From assembly GCA_020073085.1 (NCBI GenBank), contig JAIQFV010000003.1:1-64000 (forward strand): DNA of 64,000 bases, read 5' to 3'. Shown here piece after piece: positions 9,701 through 19,806 of this stretch. The position numbers were made by a program, and so were the translations under genes. Below the pieces are notes generated by a model. The model saw only the letters and a program-made list of their open reading frames with translations. It did no database searches and was not told the DNA's origin. How positions within the stretch are numbered: the stretch's first letter is position 1; each line of letters begins with the position of its first letter. This DNA comes from Terriglobia bacterium (lineage in GTDB: Bacteria > Acidobacteriota > Terriglobia > JAIQFV01).

Positions 9701-10885
9701 GCGGGGCTATGGTCCTTCAATGACTATATTTACACTTCTTGCACCGGCTGTACCGCGACCAAGGCGGCGATGACCACGCCTGCGCCGGGGTCCACGCTGA
9801 GTTCCTCAATGGAAGTCTTCTGGTGGAGCACGAGCCTGGGGAGTGAATGTTATCTCCAGGTGGGCACGACGTTGGGCGGGCAGCAGATTTACAGTGCAGG
9901 GCAGGGGGCGAGCCTGTCGGTGGCGGTATGGGGACTGCCGACCGACGGGAGTCCGGTGTATGCGCGGTTGTGGACCAATGTCGGAGGGGCGTGGTTTTAC
10001 AGCGATTATCCCTACACCGCGTGCAGCGGATGCACGGCGACCAAGGCAGCCATGACGAGTCCGGAATCGGGATCGACGTTGAGTTCCTCGTCGGTGACGT
10101 TTACATGGAGCGGGAGTCTGGCTTCGCAGTACTACCTACAAGTGGGGACCACGCCGGGCGGGCAACAGGTCTACAGTGCGGGGCAGGGGAGGGGCCTGTC
10201 GGCAGCAGTGTCCGGTCTGCCGATAGTAGGCGGCAACGTCTATGTGCGGTTGTGGTCGGAAATGGGTGGGGCGTGGTTCTACAACGACTACAGCTATGTG
10301 GCATGCAGCGGGTGCACGCCGACGACGGCGGTGATGGCGAGTCCTGCCGCAGGGTCCACCTTGACCGCGACGATGGTGACCTTCACGTGGAGCAGCAGTC
10401 TGGCGTCGGAGTGCTACCTGCAGGTGGGGACGACCGTGGGCGGGCAGGAGATTTACAGTGCCGGAGAGGGGACAAACCTGTCGAGTCAGGTGATGGACAT
10501 CCCGAACAATGGCAGCGCCGTGTATGTGCGGCTGTGGTCGAAGATCGGGGGAGCGTGGCTGTTTAACGATTACAGCTACACGGCGTGCACCGGGTGCACG
10601 GGGACGAAAGCCCTAATGCAGACGCCCGCCTCGGGATCAACGCTGACTTCCAGAGCAGTGACATTTACATGGAGTGCGAGCCTCGCTTCGGAGTACTACC
10701 TGTTTGTGGGCCTGACGCCGGGAGGGCAGGAGCTTCACGGCGCCGGGCAGGGCATTAACTTGTCTACGGGAGTGACTGGCCTGCCCAACGACAGCAGCAC
10801 GGTGTATGTGCGGCTGTGGTCAAGGATCGGAGGGGCGTGGCTGTTTAATGACTACACGTATTCGGCGTGTAGTGGATGTCAATGA
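6716..10885 (+). CDS. Secreted delta-60 repeat / Ig-like repeat protein, copy 2
   Basis: Paralogue of the 2254-6423 gene with exactly the same length (1389 residues) and the same domain borders. It has a signal sequence to residue 68 (ending AWAQ), 14 delta-60 repeats, a linker, and five 94-residue repeats from residue 921. The N-terminal 20 residues are almost identical between the copies, whereas the variable positions inside each repeat differ (for example the residues after FDPGA). This fits an ancient duplication kept in register, or gene conversion. Tandem 162-bp units at DNA level make repeat-number change by slippage likely. Function unknown; probably exported and surface exposed. Confidence 0.85.
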   Translation: MKTNNRDLNLERSLRSASLNEKPQESNPHPASHLAGQVGRQVSRWDVVNLVCALFVAMLALSSAAWAQSALDGFDPGANALVLALAVQPDGKILVGGQFTALGGGGTAPRNYIGRLNPDGSLDTSFDPGASNAVWALAVQPDGKILVGGYFSTLGGGGTGTTPRNCIGRLNPDGSLDTSFDPGASGGVFALVVQPDGKILVGGDFTTLGGGGTGTTAVHRIGRLNPDGSLDTSFNPGANYEVFALAVQPDGKIVAVGGFTTLAGGGTGTTTRNHIGRLNPDGSLDTNFNPGTNNAVFAMAVQPDGKILVAGDFSTLGGGGTGTTTVYRIGRLNPDGSLDTDFNPGTDGTVLELAVQPDGKILVGGGFTTLGGGGTGTTARWCIGRLNPDGSLDTNFDPGASSNILAVSVQPDGKILVGGNFTTLGGGGTGTTTRDYIGRVYADGSLDTSFDPGANTSVWPVALQPDGKILVGGAFTSLGGGGKGTTTRNHIGRLNPDGSLDTNFDPGADNWVAALAVQPDGKILVGGFFTMLGGGGTGTTMRNYIGRLNPDGSIDTGFNPGADGEVYALAVQPDGKILVGGKFTMLGGGGTGVATRNRIGRLNPDGSLDSDFNPGADDTVVALALQPDSKILVGGGFTTLGGGGTGTTTRIAIGRLYLDGSLDTGFNPGADGQVYALAVQPDESILMGGQFTKLGGGGTGTTTRNHIGRLNPDGSLDTGFNPGADSPIYALAMQANGKIMVGGAFTRLGGGGSGTTTRNRIGRLNPDGNLDTSFDPGANSYVQTMALQPDGKVLVGGAFTMLGGGGTGTTTRYFIGRLANNEAAFENLGVDGAGSMITWSRSGAAPEVESVTFESSDDGNNYSPMGVGTRVAGGWQLGGVTLPSNQNFLLRARGSFRTGLYTGCGSIVESVREVFLPASSKAEMASPTPGSALTSSTVTFTWTTGTGVFEYYLQVGTTPGEQELYSVSEGLNLSATVAALPTDGSSVYVRLWSKIAGLWSFNDYIYTSCTGCTATKAAMTTPAPGSTLSSSMEVFWWSTSLGSECYLQVGTTLGGQQIYSAGQGASLSVAVWGLPTDGSPVYARLWTNVGGAWFYSDYPYTACSGCTATKAAMTSPESGSTLSSSSVTFTWSGSLASQYYLQVGTTPGGQQVYSAGQGRGLSAAVSGLPIVGGNVYVRLWSEMGGAWFYNDYSYVACSGCTPTTAVMASPAAGSTLTATMVTFTWSSSLASECYLQVGTTVGGQEIYSAGEGTNLSSQVMDIPNNGSAVYVRLWSKIGGAWLFNDYSYTACTGCTGTKALMQTPASGSTLTSRAVTFTWSASLASEYYLFVGLTPGGQELHGAGQGINLSTGVTGLPNDSSTVYVRLWSRIGGAWLFNDYTYSACSGCQ

Positions 10886-10891
10886 GGGAGA

Positions 10892-11118
10892 TTCTGTTCG
10901 GCCTGCGCTTGCGTCCGCCGGGGTTGTGGCGGATTCAGTCAAGAACCAGTTATCAGTTCCCAGCTCTCAGTTGTCATTGAACTGAAATGGCGATGCCACT
11001 GAACTCCGCGCAATCATAAAGTGCATTGTGGGAGGTCTAGTCGGATAAATGAATCAAGCCAAATAGACTGTTGTTTCTGACTGAAAAGACCGAACAGACT
11101 GAATAGACCGAATAGACC
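10892..11118. repeat. Composite repeat element, copy A (upstream of cysteine synthase)
   Basis: The modules in order are: a CTGTTCGG unit; GCGTCCGCC with GTGGCGGATTC (small stem); a TATCAGTTCCCAGCTCTCAG module (10951-10970); a GCATTGTGGGAGGTCTAGTCGGATAAA block; and finally ACCGAACAG-type 9-nt units in inverted orientation. The same order recurs at 12104-12378. A perfect TGATATATCA palindrome (11133-11142) lies between this element and the cysteine synthase start. Confidence 0.65.
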
Positions 11119-11173
11119 TTAATCTTGCTTTGTGATATATCATCACTAGCAACAGCTTTGAGGGAGGCTTGAT

Positions 11174-12094
11174 ATGTCTGCTGTTCTAGTGCCTTGTCCC
11201 ACCCTGTTGACACGCATTGGAAACACCCCCTTGTTCGAGCTGTCACCGTCTGGCCCCGCAGCGGGCGCCACCATCTTTGCCAAAGCCGAATTCATGAATC
11301 CGGGAGGCAGCGTCAAAGACCGGATCGCCCAGTACATCATCGAGCGCGCCGAGGATCGTGGCGACCTGAAACCTGGCTCGACCATCCTGGAAGTCACCAG
11401 CGGAAATACGGGGATAGCCCTTTCAATGGTGGGGGCACAAAAAGGCTACCGGGTTGTCATCATCATGCCAAGGACCGCTAGCGTCGAGCGGCGAAAGATG
11501 ATTGAGGCTTTTGGAGCTGAACTCGAGCTGATCGATGACGTCAAGGACATCGAGCGGGCAGTCGCTGATACTGAGGATCGGGCCGGAAAGGACCCCACCA
11601 TCTTCCTGCCCCGGCAGTTTTCGAATCCCGACAATCCGGCGGCTCACACCGCCACCACCGGTCGTGAGATCCTCAACGAGTTGGGATCGGATGTTGATGC
11701 CTTTGTGATGGGCGTGGGGACAGGCGGGACTCTTATGGGGGTGGGTGAGGCGCTCCGCCGGGCAAATCGCCGTGTTCAAATCGTTGCCGTGGAACCAGCG
11801 GAATCAGCAGTTATTTCGGGACAGTCCCCGGGAGATCATGGAATTCAGGGCATCGCCGATGGGTTCATCCCTCCGATCCTGAAGGTCGAGAAGGTCGATC
11901 AAGTTGTGAAAGTCCCGACACAAGAAGCCATTCGAATGGCCAAGAGGTTGGCCCGGGAACAGGCACTGTTCGTCGGGATCAGCGCGGGAGCGAATGTGGT
12001 GGCGGCCCAAGAGGTCGCTCGTGCCTTGGGACCAGGTAAGAATGTGGTCACTATCCTTCCTGACCGGGGCGAAAGGTATCTTTCAGTGTGGTAG
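11174..12094 (+). CDS. cysK: Cysteine synthase (O-acetylserine sulfhydrylase)
   Basis: A 306-residue PLP-dependent beta-replacement enzyme that makes L-cysteine from O-acetylserine and sulfide in the cytoplasm. Visible family motifs are the PLP lysine in GGSVKDR (Lys48), the substrate loop TSGNTG (75-80), the phosphate-binding GTGGT (182-186) and a GISAGAN stretch near residue 268. The length is normal for CysK/CysM. The start ATG has GGGAGG 6 bases upstream. The gene stands alone, bracketed by two copies of a composite repeat element. CysM (thiosulfate or O-phosphoserine use) or cystathionine beta-synthase-like activity cannot be excluded by sequence reading alone. Confidence 0.9.
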   Translation: MSAVLVPCPTLLTRIGNTPLFELSPSGPAAGATIFAKAEFMNPGGSVKDRIAQYIIERAEDRGDLKPGSTILEVTSGNTGIALSMVGAQKGYRVVIIMPRTASVERRKMIEAFGAELELIDDVKDIERAVADTEDRAGKDPTIFLPRQFSNPDNPAAHTATTGREILNELGSDVDAFVMGVGTGGTLMGVGEALRRANRRVQIVAVEPAESAVISGQSPGDHGIQGIADGFIPPILKVEKVDQVVKVPTQEAIRMAKRLAREQALFVGISAGANVVAAQEVARALGPGKNVVTILPDRGERYLSVW

Positions 12095-12103
12095 GAGGAA
12101 AGC

Positions 12104-12378
12104 AGTCTGTTCAGTCTATTCGGTCTTTTCGGTCTGCGTTTGCGTCCGCTTGGTGTGTGGCGGATTCCATCAAAAAGTAGTTATCAGTTGCCAGTTCTCA
12201 GTTGTCAGTGAGCGAACTCACGAAGCATTTGAACATCGAGCTAGCCCGCGGCGCATTGTGGCGGGTCTATTCGGATAAACGAAATAGACCAACTAGACCG
12301 TTGCTTTTGACCGAACAGACCAGACAGACCGAACAGACCAGACAGACCGGACAGACCGAATAGACCGAATAGACCAAT
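12104..12378. repeat. Composite repeat element, copy B (downstream of cysteine synthase)
   Basis: Same modules and order as 10892-11118. TCTGTTCAG/TCTATTCGG units come first, then GCGTCCGC...GTGGCGGATTC and GTTATCAGTTGCCAGTTCTC. Next is a hairpin, CCCGC (12245) with GCGGG (12261-12265), then TCGGATAAACGAAATAGACC. The element ends in about eight 9-nt units of the ACCGAACAG type (12310-12378). The 9-nt units at its ends are in opposite orientation, giving the element inverted termini. A TATAAT box at 12404-12409, just outside, could serve the next gene. Confidence 0.65.
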
Positions 12379-12430
12379 TAGATCAATCCCCCCCCAAAAA
12401 TAGTATAATATTCCCTCGAGTCTGATCCCT

Positions 12431-13546
12431 ATGGCCACGTTACAAGCCATCGTCAATGAAAACGTTCGCGAGGGCGAACTCTATGAGAAGTTCGAGGGAG
12501 GATGGCTGCGTTGTTATGCCTGTGGGCATAGCTGTCGGATTCCCGAAGGGCAGCCGGGGGTGTGCAAGGTCCGGTTCAACGAGGGAGGGTCGCTCTTCGT
12601 CCCCTGGGGATATGTCGGCGGGGTCCAATGCGACCCGATTGAAAAGAAGCCGTTCTTCCATGCCTATCCCGGGGCGCTGGCGTACAGCTTTGGCATGCTG
12701 GGTTGTGATTTGCACTGCGCCTACTGCCAGAACTGGGTGACCTCCCAGGTCTTGCGCGATCCGTCGGCAGTCGCCTCGCCGTTGAAGGTCACACCCCAGG
12801 CCCTGGTGCGCGAGGCTCTTCGTCAAGGCGCCAAAGTAATCGTCAGTACGTACAACGAGCCGCTCATTACGAGTGAGTGGGGAGTGGCGGTGTTCCGGGA
12901 GGCGAAGGGCGCTGGGCTAATGACCGGTTATGTCTCCAATGGGAACGGCACCCCGGAGGTGCTCGAATACCTTCGGCCCTGGGTTGATCTTTACAAGGTC
13001 GATCTCAAGAGCTTTGATGACAAGCACTACCGCCAACTCGGAGGACGTCTTCAGCCGATACTCGATACCATCCGGCGGTTGTTTCAGTTGGGATTTTGGC
13101 TGGAGGTCCTTACGCTTCTGATCCCGGGATTCAATGATTCTGAAGAGGAACTGAAAAGGCTGACCGGGTTCCTCTGCAGCGTCTCACGGGATATTCCCTG
13201 GCATGTGACGGCCTTTCACAAAGACTACAAAATGACAGATCCCGAGGACACCAGCGCCGACGCTTTAATCCGCGCCTCGGAGATCGGCCGGGCTGCAGGG
13301 TTGCGTTATATTTACGCAGGCAATTTGCCGGGGCAGGTCGGTGGCCTCGAGAACACCTGCTGCTCCAATTGCCAGATGCTCCTCATCGAGAGATTCGGGT
13401 ACTTGATCACCCGTTATTCCCTGACGGCAAACGGTTCCTGCCCGTCTTGCGGAACTATGATTCCGGGAAGATGGGACTCTGACTTTCGCGGTCAGATCAC
13501 TGCACGTCCGTTTGTTCCCCGGATACACCAGCGAGTTCGGTCATAA
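12431..13546 (+). CDS. amrS: AmmeMemoRadiSam-type radical SAM enzyme (AmrS)
   Basis: 371 residues. The [4Fe-4S]/SAM motif is CDLHCAYCQN (Cys92, Cys96, Cys99), the CxxxCxxC of radical SAM enzymes. The N-terminal block YACGHSCRIPEGQPGVC and the stretch before the cluster (EKKPFFHAYPG, AYSFGMLGC) are typical of the AmrS / PflA-like family. The C-terminus carries further cysteines (CCSNC and a late CPSC) that may hold an auxiliary cluster or zinc; this is inference. In many genomes amrS occurs with genes for AMMECR1 and Memo domains; neither is seen nearby. The reaction of this family is not established to my knowledge. A TATAAT box lies 22 bases upstream of the start. Confidence 0.85.
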   Translation: MATLQAIVNENVREGELYEKFEGGWLRCYACGHSCRIPEGQPGVCKVRFNEGGSLFVPWGYVGGVQCDPIEKKPFFHAYPGALAYSFGMLGCDLHCAYCQNWVTSQVLRDPSAVASPLKVTPQALVREALRQGAKVIVSTYNEPLITSEWGVAVFREAKGAGLMTGYVSNGNGTPEVLEYLRPWVDLYKVDLKSFDDKHYRQLGGRLQPILDTIRRLFQLGFWLEVLTLLIPGFNDSEEELKRLTGFLCSVSRDIPWHVTAFHKDYKMTDPEDTSADALIRASEIGRAAGLRYIYAGNLPGQVGGLENTCCSNCQMLLIERFGYLITRYSLTANGSCPSCGTMIPGRWDSDFRGQITARPFVPRIHQRVRS

Positions 13547-13716
13547 GGTTGCGAGATCCAGAGCTTTGGTGAGGCCCGGACTTTTGCGGCCGGCAGGGAA
13601 AGTTCCACCCCGATCCCTCGGGGGGGGTGTCCAGGCTTGAGGGAGCCAATCTCCATCGAGCCACCAGTGTCACGACATTCTAGAATCCTCTGTATTCAGG
13701 CAACAGGAGGTCATTG

Positions 13717-14046
13717 ATGGATTATTTTCAGGACTACCGGTCTCACATCGGCTTTTCCCAGGAAAAACCCTCCAAGACGACTCTCTTTCGAACTCCAAGG
13801 ATGCTTCTGGGGATAAATTGTTTGGAGCCAGGACAGTCGCATCACGCCCACCAGCACGCGGAGCAGGATAAATTTTACTTTGTCGTCGAAGGCGAAGGTG
13901 AATTTACCGTGGGAAAGGAGACCCAGAAAGGGAGAATGGGAATGACCGTGTGGGCGCCGGCGGGCGTCAGTCATGCGGTGACCAACGCTGGGCCTTATCG
14001 GCTGGTTCTATTGATGGGCATGTCGCCTGCGCCGCCCAATGCTTAA
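13717..14046 (+). CDS. Small cupin-domain protein
   Basis: 109 residues. A single conserved beta-barrel cupin is indicated by PGQSHHAHQHAEQDKFYFVV and a later GVSHAV. These supply the usual metal-binding His, His, Glu and His. ATG at 13717 is preferred over the in-frame TTG at 13714 because AGGAGG sits 7 bases upstream. Such proteins act as sugar-binding, isomerase or dioxygenase modules; the substrate cannot be read from sequence. A C-rich/G-rich hairpin (13609-13624) precedes it. Confidence 0.8.
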   Translation: MDYFQDYRSHIGFSQEKPSKTTLFRTPRMLLGINCLEPGQSHHAHQHAEQDKFYFVVEGEGEFTVGKETQKGRMGMTVWAPAGVSHAVTNAGPYRLVLLMGMSPAPPNA

Positions 14047-14148
14047 GAAAGAAGACTCCGGTCTAAGGGATTCTCGGTCTCCCCTCGATCCACCTCCTTT
14101 GCGGAAATGCCACAAGAAGTGGAACGATCGGGCGAGACGACTCGCACA

Positions 14149-15999
<1,851 letters not shown>

Positions 16000-16021
16000 G
16001 AGTTTTCCCCTCTCATTCCCG

Positions 16022-17422
16022 CTAAGCTTTAGTGGATTTCGATCTCTTGTCGGCGCGCTTTTGCTTCCAATCCCGCTTGTTCTCTTGCCGGCCCCGTGCA
16101 ATCGCCAAGGCATCGGGGGGAACATCGTGAGTGATCACCGACCCTGCGGCGACATATGCCCCCTTGTGGACGACGACCGGAGCGACCAGTTCCACGCCGC
16201 TGCCGATGAAACATTCATCGCCGATCACGGTCGAGTTTTTATTGACCCCATCATAGTTGCAGGTGATGGTGCCCGCTCCAATGTTCGCATTTTGCCCTAC
16301 CGTCGTGTCACCGAGGTAGGTCAGGTGGGAGGCCTTGGAGTTCTGGCCTAGCTTGGTCTTCTTCAGCTCGACAAAATTTCCGACACGGGCATTTGATTCG
16401 ACCACCGCGTCCAACCGCAAATGAGCGAACGGGCCGATGGTAGCCCTCTCGGCAACGTGGCTTTCGTTGATGACGCTCAGGTCATGGACTGTGACATCGT
16501 CTCCGAGGGTCGAATTGGTAATGCGGCAATGAGAGCGAATGAGACAGCGCTGGCCGATCGTGGTAGACCCTTCGATACGAACGCCCGGAAAGAGAATTGT
16601 GTCCTGCCCGATCGAGACGCCCTCCTCGACCGTTGTTGTCAAGGGGTCCATGATGGTTACGCCGTCCCGCATGAGACGTTCGAGGGTCCGCAATCGAAGG
16701 ACCCGGTCCACCGCAGCGAGTTCGATACGATCATTCACTCCCAGAACCTCCAGGGGGTCCGGGGTTTCAAACACGTTCACCTTCTTCTTGGCGGAGATCA
16801 ACAACTCGACAAGATCAGTCAGGTAATATTCCTGCTGGGCGTTTTGATTACTGAGCTTGGAAATAAACTTCTTAAGAAGGTCCAGGGATATGAGATACAT
16901 CCCGACATTGATTTCCTGGATTCGACGCTGGGCCGGTGTCGCGTCGCGGTCCTCGATGATCCGGGCGATCTTCCCGGAGCGATTTTTGAGGATCCTGCCG
17001 TAGCCGGAGGGATCCTCCAATCGGGTCGAGACCACCGTCGCATCAGCCCGCTCGGAGCGGTGCGCTTCCAGGAGTTTCTTCAGCAAATTCTGGCCAATGA
17101 GCGGGATATCCCCGTTGAGAATGAGGACCGTCCCCGACGATTCCGAGATCTGCTGCGTTGCCACAAGAACGCAATGACCGGTTCCGAGCTGGGGCTGCTG
17201 CGTGACAAATTTGAGGGAGTGATTACGGAGAACTGATTGAACCTCCTCAGCGCAATGGCCCACTACGACATAGAGGGTCTGGGGGGAAAGCCCTTCAGTT
17301 GCCTCAACCACACGCTCAATCATACTTTTTCCATGAACGGGAGTGGCCAACTTGGAGCGCTGCGATTTGAAGCGCGTACTCCTGCCCGCAGCCATCACGA
17401 CGGCGATCAATGAGTTTGACAT
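16022..17422 (-). CDS. glmU: Bifunctional GlcNAc-1-P uridyltransferase / GlcN-1-P acetyltransferase
   Basis: 466 residues. It makes UDP-N-acetylglucosamine in the step pair after GlmS and GlmM. The N-terminal nucleotidyltransferase domain begins [13 protein letters not shown], the usual LAAGxGTRMKS signature with small changes. LNGDIPL provides the metal-binding Asp. The C-terminal half is a left-handed beta-helix with hexapeptide repeats and includes the acetyltransferase signature [14 protein letters not shown]. The tail is basic and Lys-rich. No strong ribosome binding site is seen before the start. The phosphoglucosamine mutase glmM is not in the window. Confidence 0.95.
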   Translation of the reverse strand: MSNSLIAVVMAAGRSTRFKSQRSKLATPVHGKSMIERVVEATEGLSPQTLYVVVGHCAEEVQSVLRNHSLKFVTQQPQLGTGHCVLVATQQISESSGTVLILNGDIPLIGQNLLKKLLEAHRSERADATVVSTRLEDPSGYGRILKNRSGKIARIIEDRDATPAQRRIQEINVGMYLISLDLLKKFISKLSNQNAQQEYYLTDLVELLISAKKKVNVFETPDPLEVLGVNDRIELAAVDRVLRLRTLERLMRDGVTIMDPLTTTVEEGVSIGQDTILFPGVRIEGSTTIGQRCLIRSHCRITNSTLGDDVTVHDLSVINESHVAERATIGPFAHLRLDAVVESNARVGNFVELKKTKLGQNSKASHLTYLGDTTVGQNANIGAGTITCNYDGVNKNSTVIGDECFIGSGVELVAPVVVHKGAYVAAGSVITHDVPPDALAIARGRQENKRDWKQKRADKRSKSTKA

Positions 17423-17500
17423 GGGCTCATGTTCGCAGAAATTGGGTTCCCCGCCAATCCTAATTTGTGGGGGAACAAATGACTGCGCGGCATGCGAATC

Positions 17501-18181
17501 TTAAGTGCCGGCAGGTGTCCCACGAACGAGGGCTTGAAATTCCGTGGTTGGTGCAATGGGTTCAAAATCCGGGTCACTCAAGGCAGCCATGCGGTTCAAG
17601 GGGTTCAACTGGATGGCCCTTTGGAGGTGCTTCAAGGCTGGCTCCAGATGACCTTGCAGAGATTCCAAGGCGGCCATTCCATATAGAATGTGGTCGCCTT
17701 TCGGATCGAGCGCGAGCGCCTTTTCCAGACTGGCCATTGCCTCCCCGAATTCTCGCCGATTCAGGTGAATGATAGCGAGGTTATAGAGGTCTTCAGCCGT
17801 CTTGGCGCTGCCTGTACCCTTGGCAAGCCGTTGCTGGCAGATATTCAGGTGGACTCTTGCGCGCTCAACGATGTCAGGCTCTTTCGGAAATTGGTCAATC
17901 ACTTTTTGAAAGGTATCGCGAGCTCTCGCAAATTCGTGCGAACCGAAACTCTTCAATGCTGCCTCATAAAGTTTTACCGCTTGCGGATCCCGTTCCGGGG
18001 TCACCGCCCTTCTGATTATCCTCTTTTCCACAGGACGAGCTTTTGCGGAGGGTAAGCGTCCTTCCGCCCGTCGGGAGGAGACCTTTGCGGCGGACCGCCC
18101 TGTGGGTTTTTGACGTTGGACAGGTCGGGTGCTCTTTCCCGTCTTCTTCTTGACACTCCGTTGTCTTGTTCCTTTTGCCAT
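17501..18181 (-). CDS. Basic-tailed TPR protein
   Basis: 226 residues from the ATG at 18181, which has AGAGG 8 bases upstream; an in-frame ATG at 18232 lacks this. The first 60 residues are very basic and low in complexity (KKKTGKSTRP and similar), possibly a nucleic-acid or ribosome contact. From about residue 66 on there are at least three tetratricopeptide-like helical repeats (for example LYNLAIIHLNRREFGEAMAS and ALKHLQRAIQLNPLN). No export signal is seen. TPR proteins are scaffolds, so the partner is unknown. Confidence 0.75.
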   Translation of the reverse strand: MAKGTRQRSVKKKTGKSTRPVQRQKPTGRSAAKVSSRRAEGRLPSAKARPVEKRIIRRAVTPERDPQAVKLYEAALKSFGSHEFARARDTFQKVIDQFPKEPDIVERARVHLNICQQRLAKGTGSAKTAEDLYNLAIIHLNRREFGEAMASLEKALALDPKGDHILYGMAALESLQGHLEPALKHLQRAIQLNPLNRMAALSDPDFEPIAPTTEFQALVRGTPAGT

Positions 18182-18410
18182 ACTAAACCTCTTTTGAGTG
18201 GTGTAGGTCGTTGGTGTTTCCAGGTGGTGCACTGATGGCTTGAGAAGCGACCCTATTCATTGACAAAGGAGAAACCACGGTCGCCCAACCTGTGGTCAAA
18301 GACTATCTGAGGGAACCGATGGGTAGCTTTTTAAAGCTTTCGACTGACGTTTCCTCTTATAGCAAACCTTCCGAGCGAAAGTCAAGGTGACGGGGTTCGG
18401 TCCCGAAAGA

Positions 18411-18439
18411 TTGACAATTGGTCCGGGCTGCGATAAGTT
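18411..18439 (+). promoter_or_regulatory. Sigma-70-like promoter for the NuoI-like gene
   Basis: TTGACA at 18411-18416 is followed after exactly 17 bases by TAAGTT (18434-18439). The -35 is perfect and the -10 weak. Its position argues that the real start of the next gene is the ATG at 18511, not an in-frame GTG at 18418. The rest of the 18182-18510 spacer shows nothing else recognisable. Confidence 0.5.
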
Positions 18440-18510
18440 TAGATTTTGTCATTCTTGCGATCCTGAAATGGAAATGGAAGGACGCCGGAGAAGGCAGGTC
18501 TACGAACCGA

Positions 18511-18999
18511 ATGAATCTACTTAGAGAGGTTGTGGACGCGTCGGTCGCTCTCGTCAAGGGTTACGGGATGACTCTCAGACATGTGTTTCGACCTGCGATT
18601 ACCGAGAATTATCCCGATGTGGCGCCGAAATTTGAAGAGCGCTACCGCGGGATACATGAACTTCAACGGGATGAAAATGGACTGGAAAAATGCGTGGCTT
18701 GCTTTCTATGTTCAGCCGCCTGCCCCGCCAACGCCATCTACATCGAGGCCGCCGAGAATACGGAGAAGGAAAGGTTTAGCCAGGCTGAGCGTTACGCCAA
18801 GGTTTACAACATTGACTACGGTCGATGCATTTTTTGCGGGTTTTGCGTGGAGGCCTGCCCAACGGACGCCATTACTCACGGTCACAAATTTGAATTTGCC
18901 ATATACGATACGAAGGACTTGATCTACACGAAAGATATGTTGCTTGTTCCCAACCCGACGGAGGAGAAAGTCAAGAAGGCGGGCGAGAAAGCAGCCTGA
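18511..18999 (+). CDS. nuoI: NuoI-like 2[4Fe-4S] ferredoxin subunit
   Basis: 162 residues. Two CxxCxxCxxxCP clusters (Cys61, 64, 67, 71 and Cys106, 109, 112, 116) and the spacing between them match NADH-quinone oxidoreductase subunit I. The family-like N-terminus (GYGMTLRHVFRPAITENYPD) and the tail (FEFAIYDTKDLIYTKDMLL) also match. In complex I this subunit carries clusters N6a and N6b near the membrane arm. No other complex I gene lies in the window, so this is either a displaced or additional copy, or a ferredoxin for another enzyme. It is preceded by its own promoter and followed by a hairpin, consistent with a single-gene unit. Confidence 0.85.
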   Translation: MNLLREVVDASVALVKGYGMTLRHVFRPAITENYPDVAPKFEERYRGIHELQRDENGLEKCVACFLCSAACPANAIYIEAAENTEKERFSQAERYAKVYNIDYGRCIFCGFCVEACPTDAITHGHKFEFAIYDTKDLIYTKDMLLVPNPTEEKVKKAGEKAA

Positions 19000-19084
19000 A
19001 GTCTTGAAAAGGGACCCCCGCATGAAATCGGTGGGGGACGGGCAGGGGAGAGAGTTCCCTGCAGTATCTTCCTCGAATAGAACC

Positions 19085-19124
19085 GGCGCCAGGATCAATG
19101 ACCAATCCTGGCGCCATTTCATTT
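19085..19124 (+). terminator. Hairpin downstream of nuoI
   Basis: A perfect 11-bp stem, GGCGCCAGGAT (19085-19095) with ATCCTGGCGCC (19105-19115) and a 9-base loop, is followed by ATTTCATTT. The T-run is interrupted, so termination is likely but not certain. Confidence 0.5.
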
Positions 19125-19489
19125 GGGAGTCCCTGGTTCCCCTCCCAACGGGGAATGGACAGCCTATCCGGCCCCGCCTCTGCTTCAAGAAAGCCTGTGT
19201 AATCAATCTGCTCATTTCTGCAATCTTCTAGCCACCCCCTTCACCGCCCTCACTCTCCAAGAGGGTTGTGACCTCATTGACAGCAATGAGCCAATTCTTC
19301 GGGTCTGGGTCTATTGAGCACGGTGCGGCCCGGGCCTTTCATTCTTGATCTGTAAGAGTTCAAGGTCCGACCGAGGGCGATCAGATCCAATTCAAGATCC
19401 TTGTTGGGGTCGGAATTTATTAAATGGAAGAATTTCAGGAAGGTTGGGACAGGGCGGGGAACTCTTGTTGTCTTTCTTCGTTCAATGCG

Positions 19490-19574
19490 ATGGCGACAGG
19501 TGGGGGTAGCGCCACCTGTCGCCGTCCATACTGCCTCGCGAGAGAAACTCAGCCAGGAGCCCACTCACGGGCAG
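19490..19574. repeat. REP-like hairpin element, copy 1
   Basis: A perfect 12-bp stem, GGCGACAGGTGG (19492-19503) with CCACCTGTCGCC (19512-19523), has loop GGGTAGCG. A tail CTGCCTCGCGAGA...CTCACGGGCAG (to 19574) follows, which is shared with copy 2. Confidence 0.65.
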
Positions 19575-19724
19575 ATCTCCTTGACGGATTGGGAAGACGA
19601 CACATTCCCTCACGCCAAAAAGCTTCGATCCAAAACCTCCCATTCCTCAATCTTGTCGCGCTTGCGACCAAGGGTTCTCGAACCAAAATGCCTAGCCACG
19701 GTTCGAGCTTTGGAACAGGGAAAA

Positions 19725-19806
19725 AAGCGGCAGGCGGGGGTAGCGCCACCTGCCGCGTCCTTCTGCCTCGCGAGAAAAATTCAAGGAGGAAAGAGCTCAC
19801 GGGCAG
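19725..19806. repeat. REP-like hairpin element, copy 2
   Basis: GCGGCAGGCGG (19727-19737) pairs with CCACCTGCCGC (19746-19756) apart from one mismatch. It has the same 8-base loop GGGTAGCG and the same tail ending CTCACGGGCAG as copy 1. The two copies are in direct orientation, about 235 bp apart. Confidence 0.65.

Noticed and set aside
13609-13624. CCCCGA/TCGGGG hairpin between amrS and the cupin gene
   Set aside because: A stem is possible but no T-run follows; not strong enough to call a terminator.
19665-19715. GGTTCTCGAACC / GGTTCGAG strings recalling a tRNA T-arm
   Set aside because: No acceptor stem, anticodon arm or CCA context can be drawn around them.
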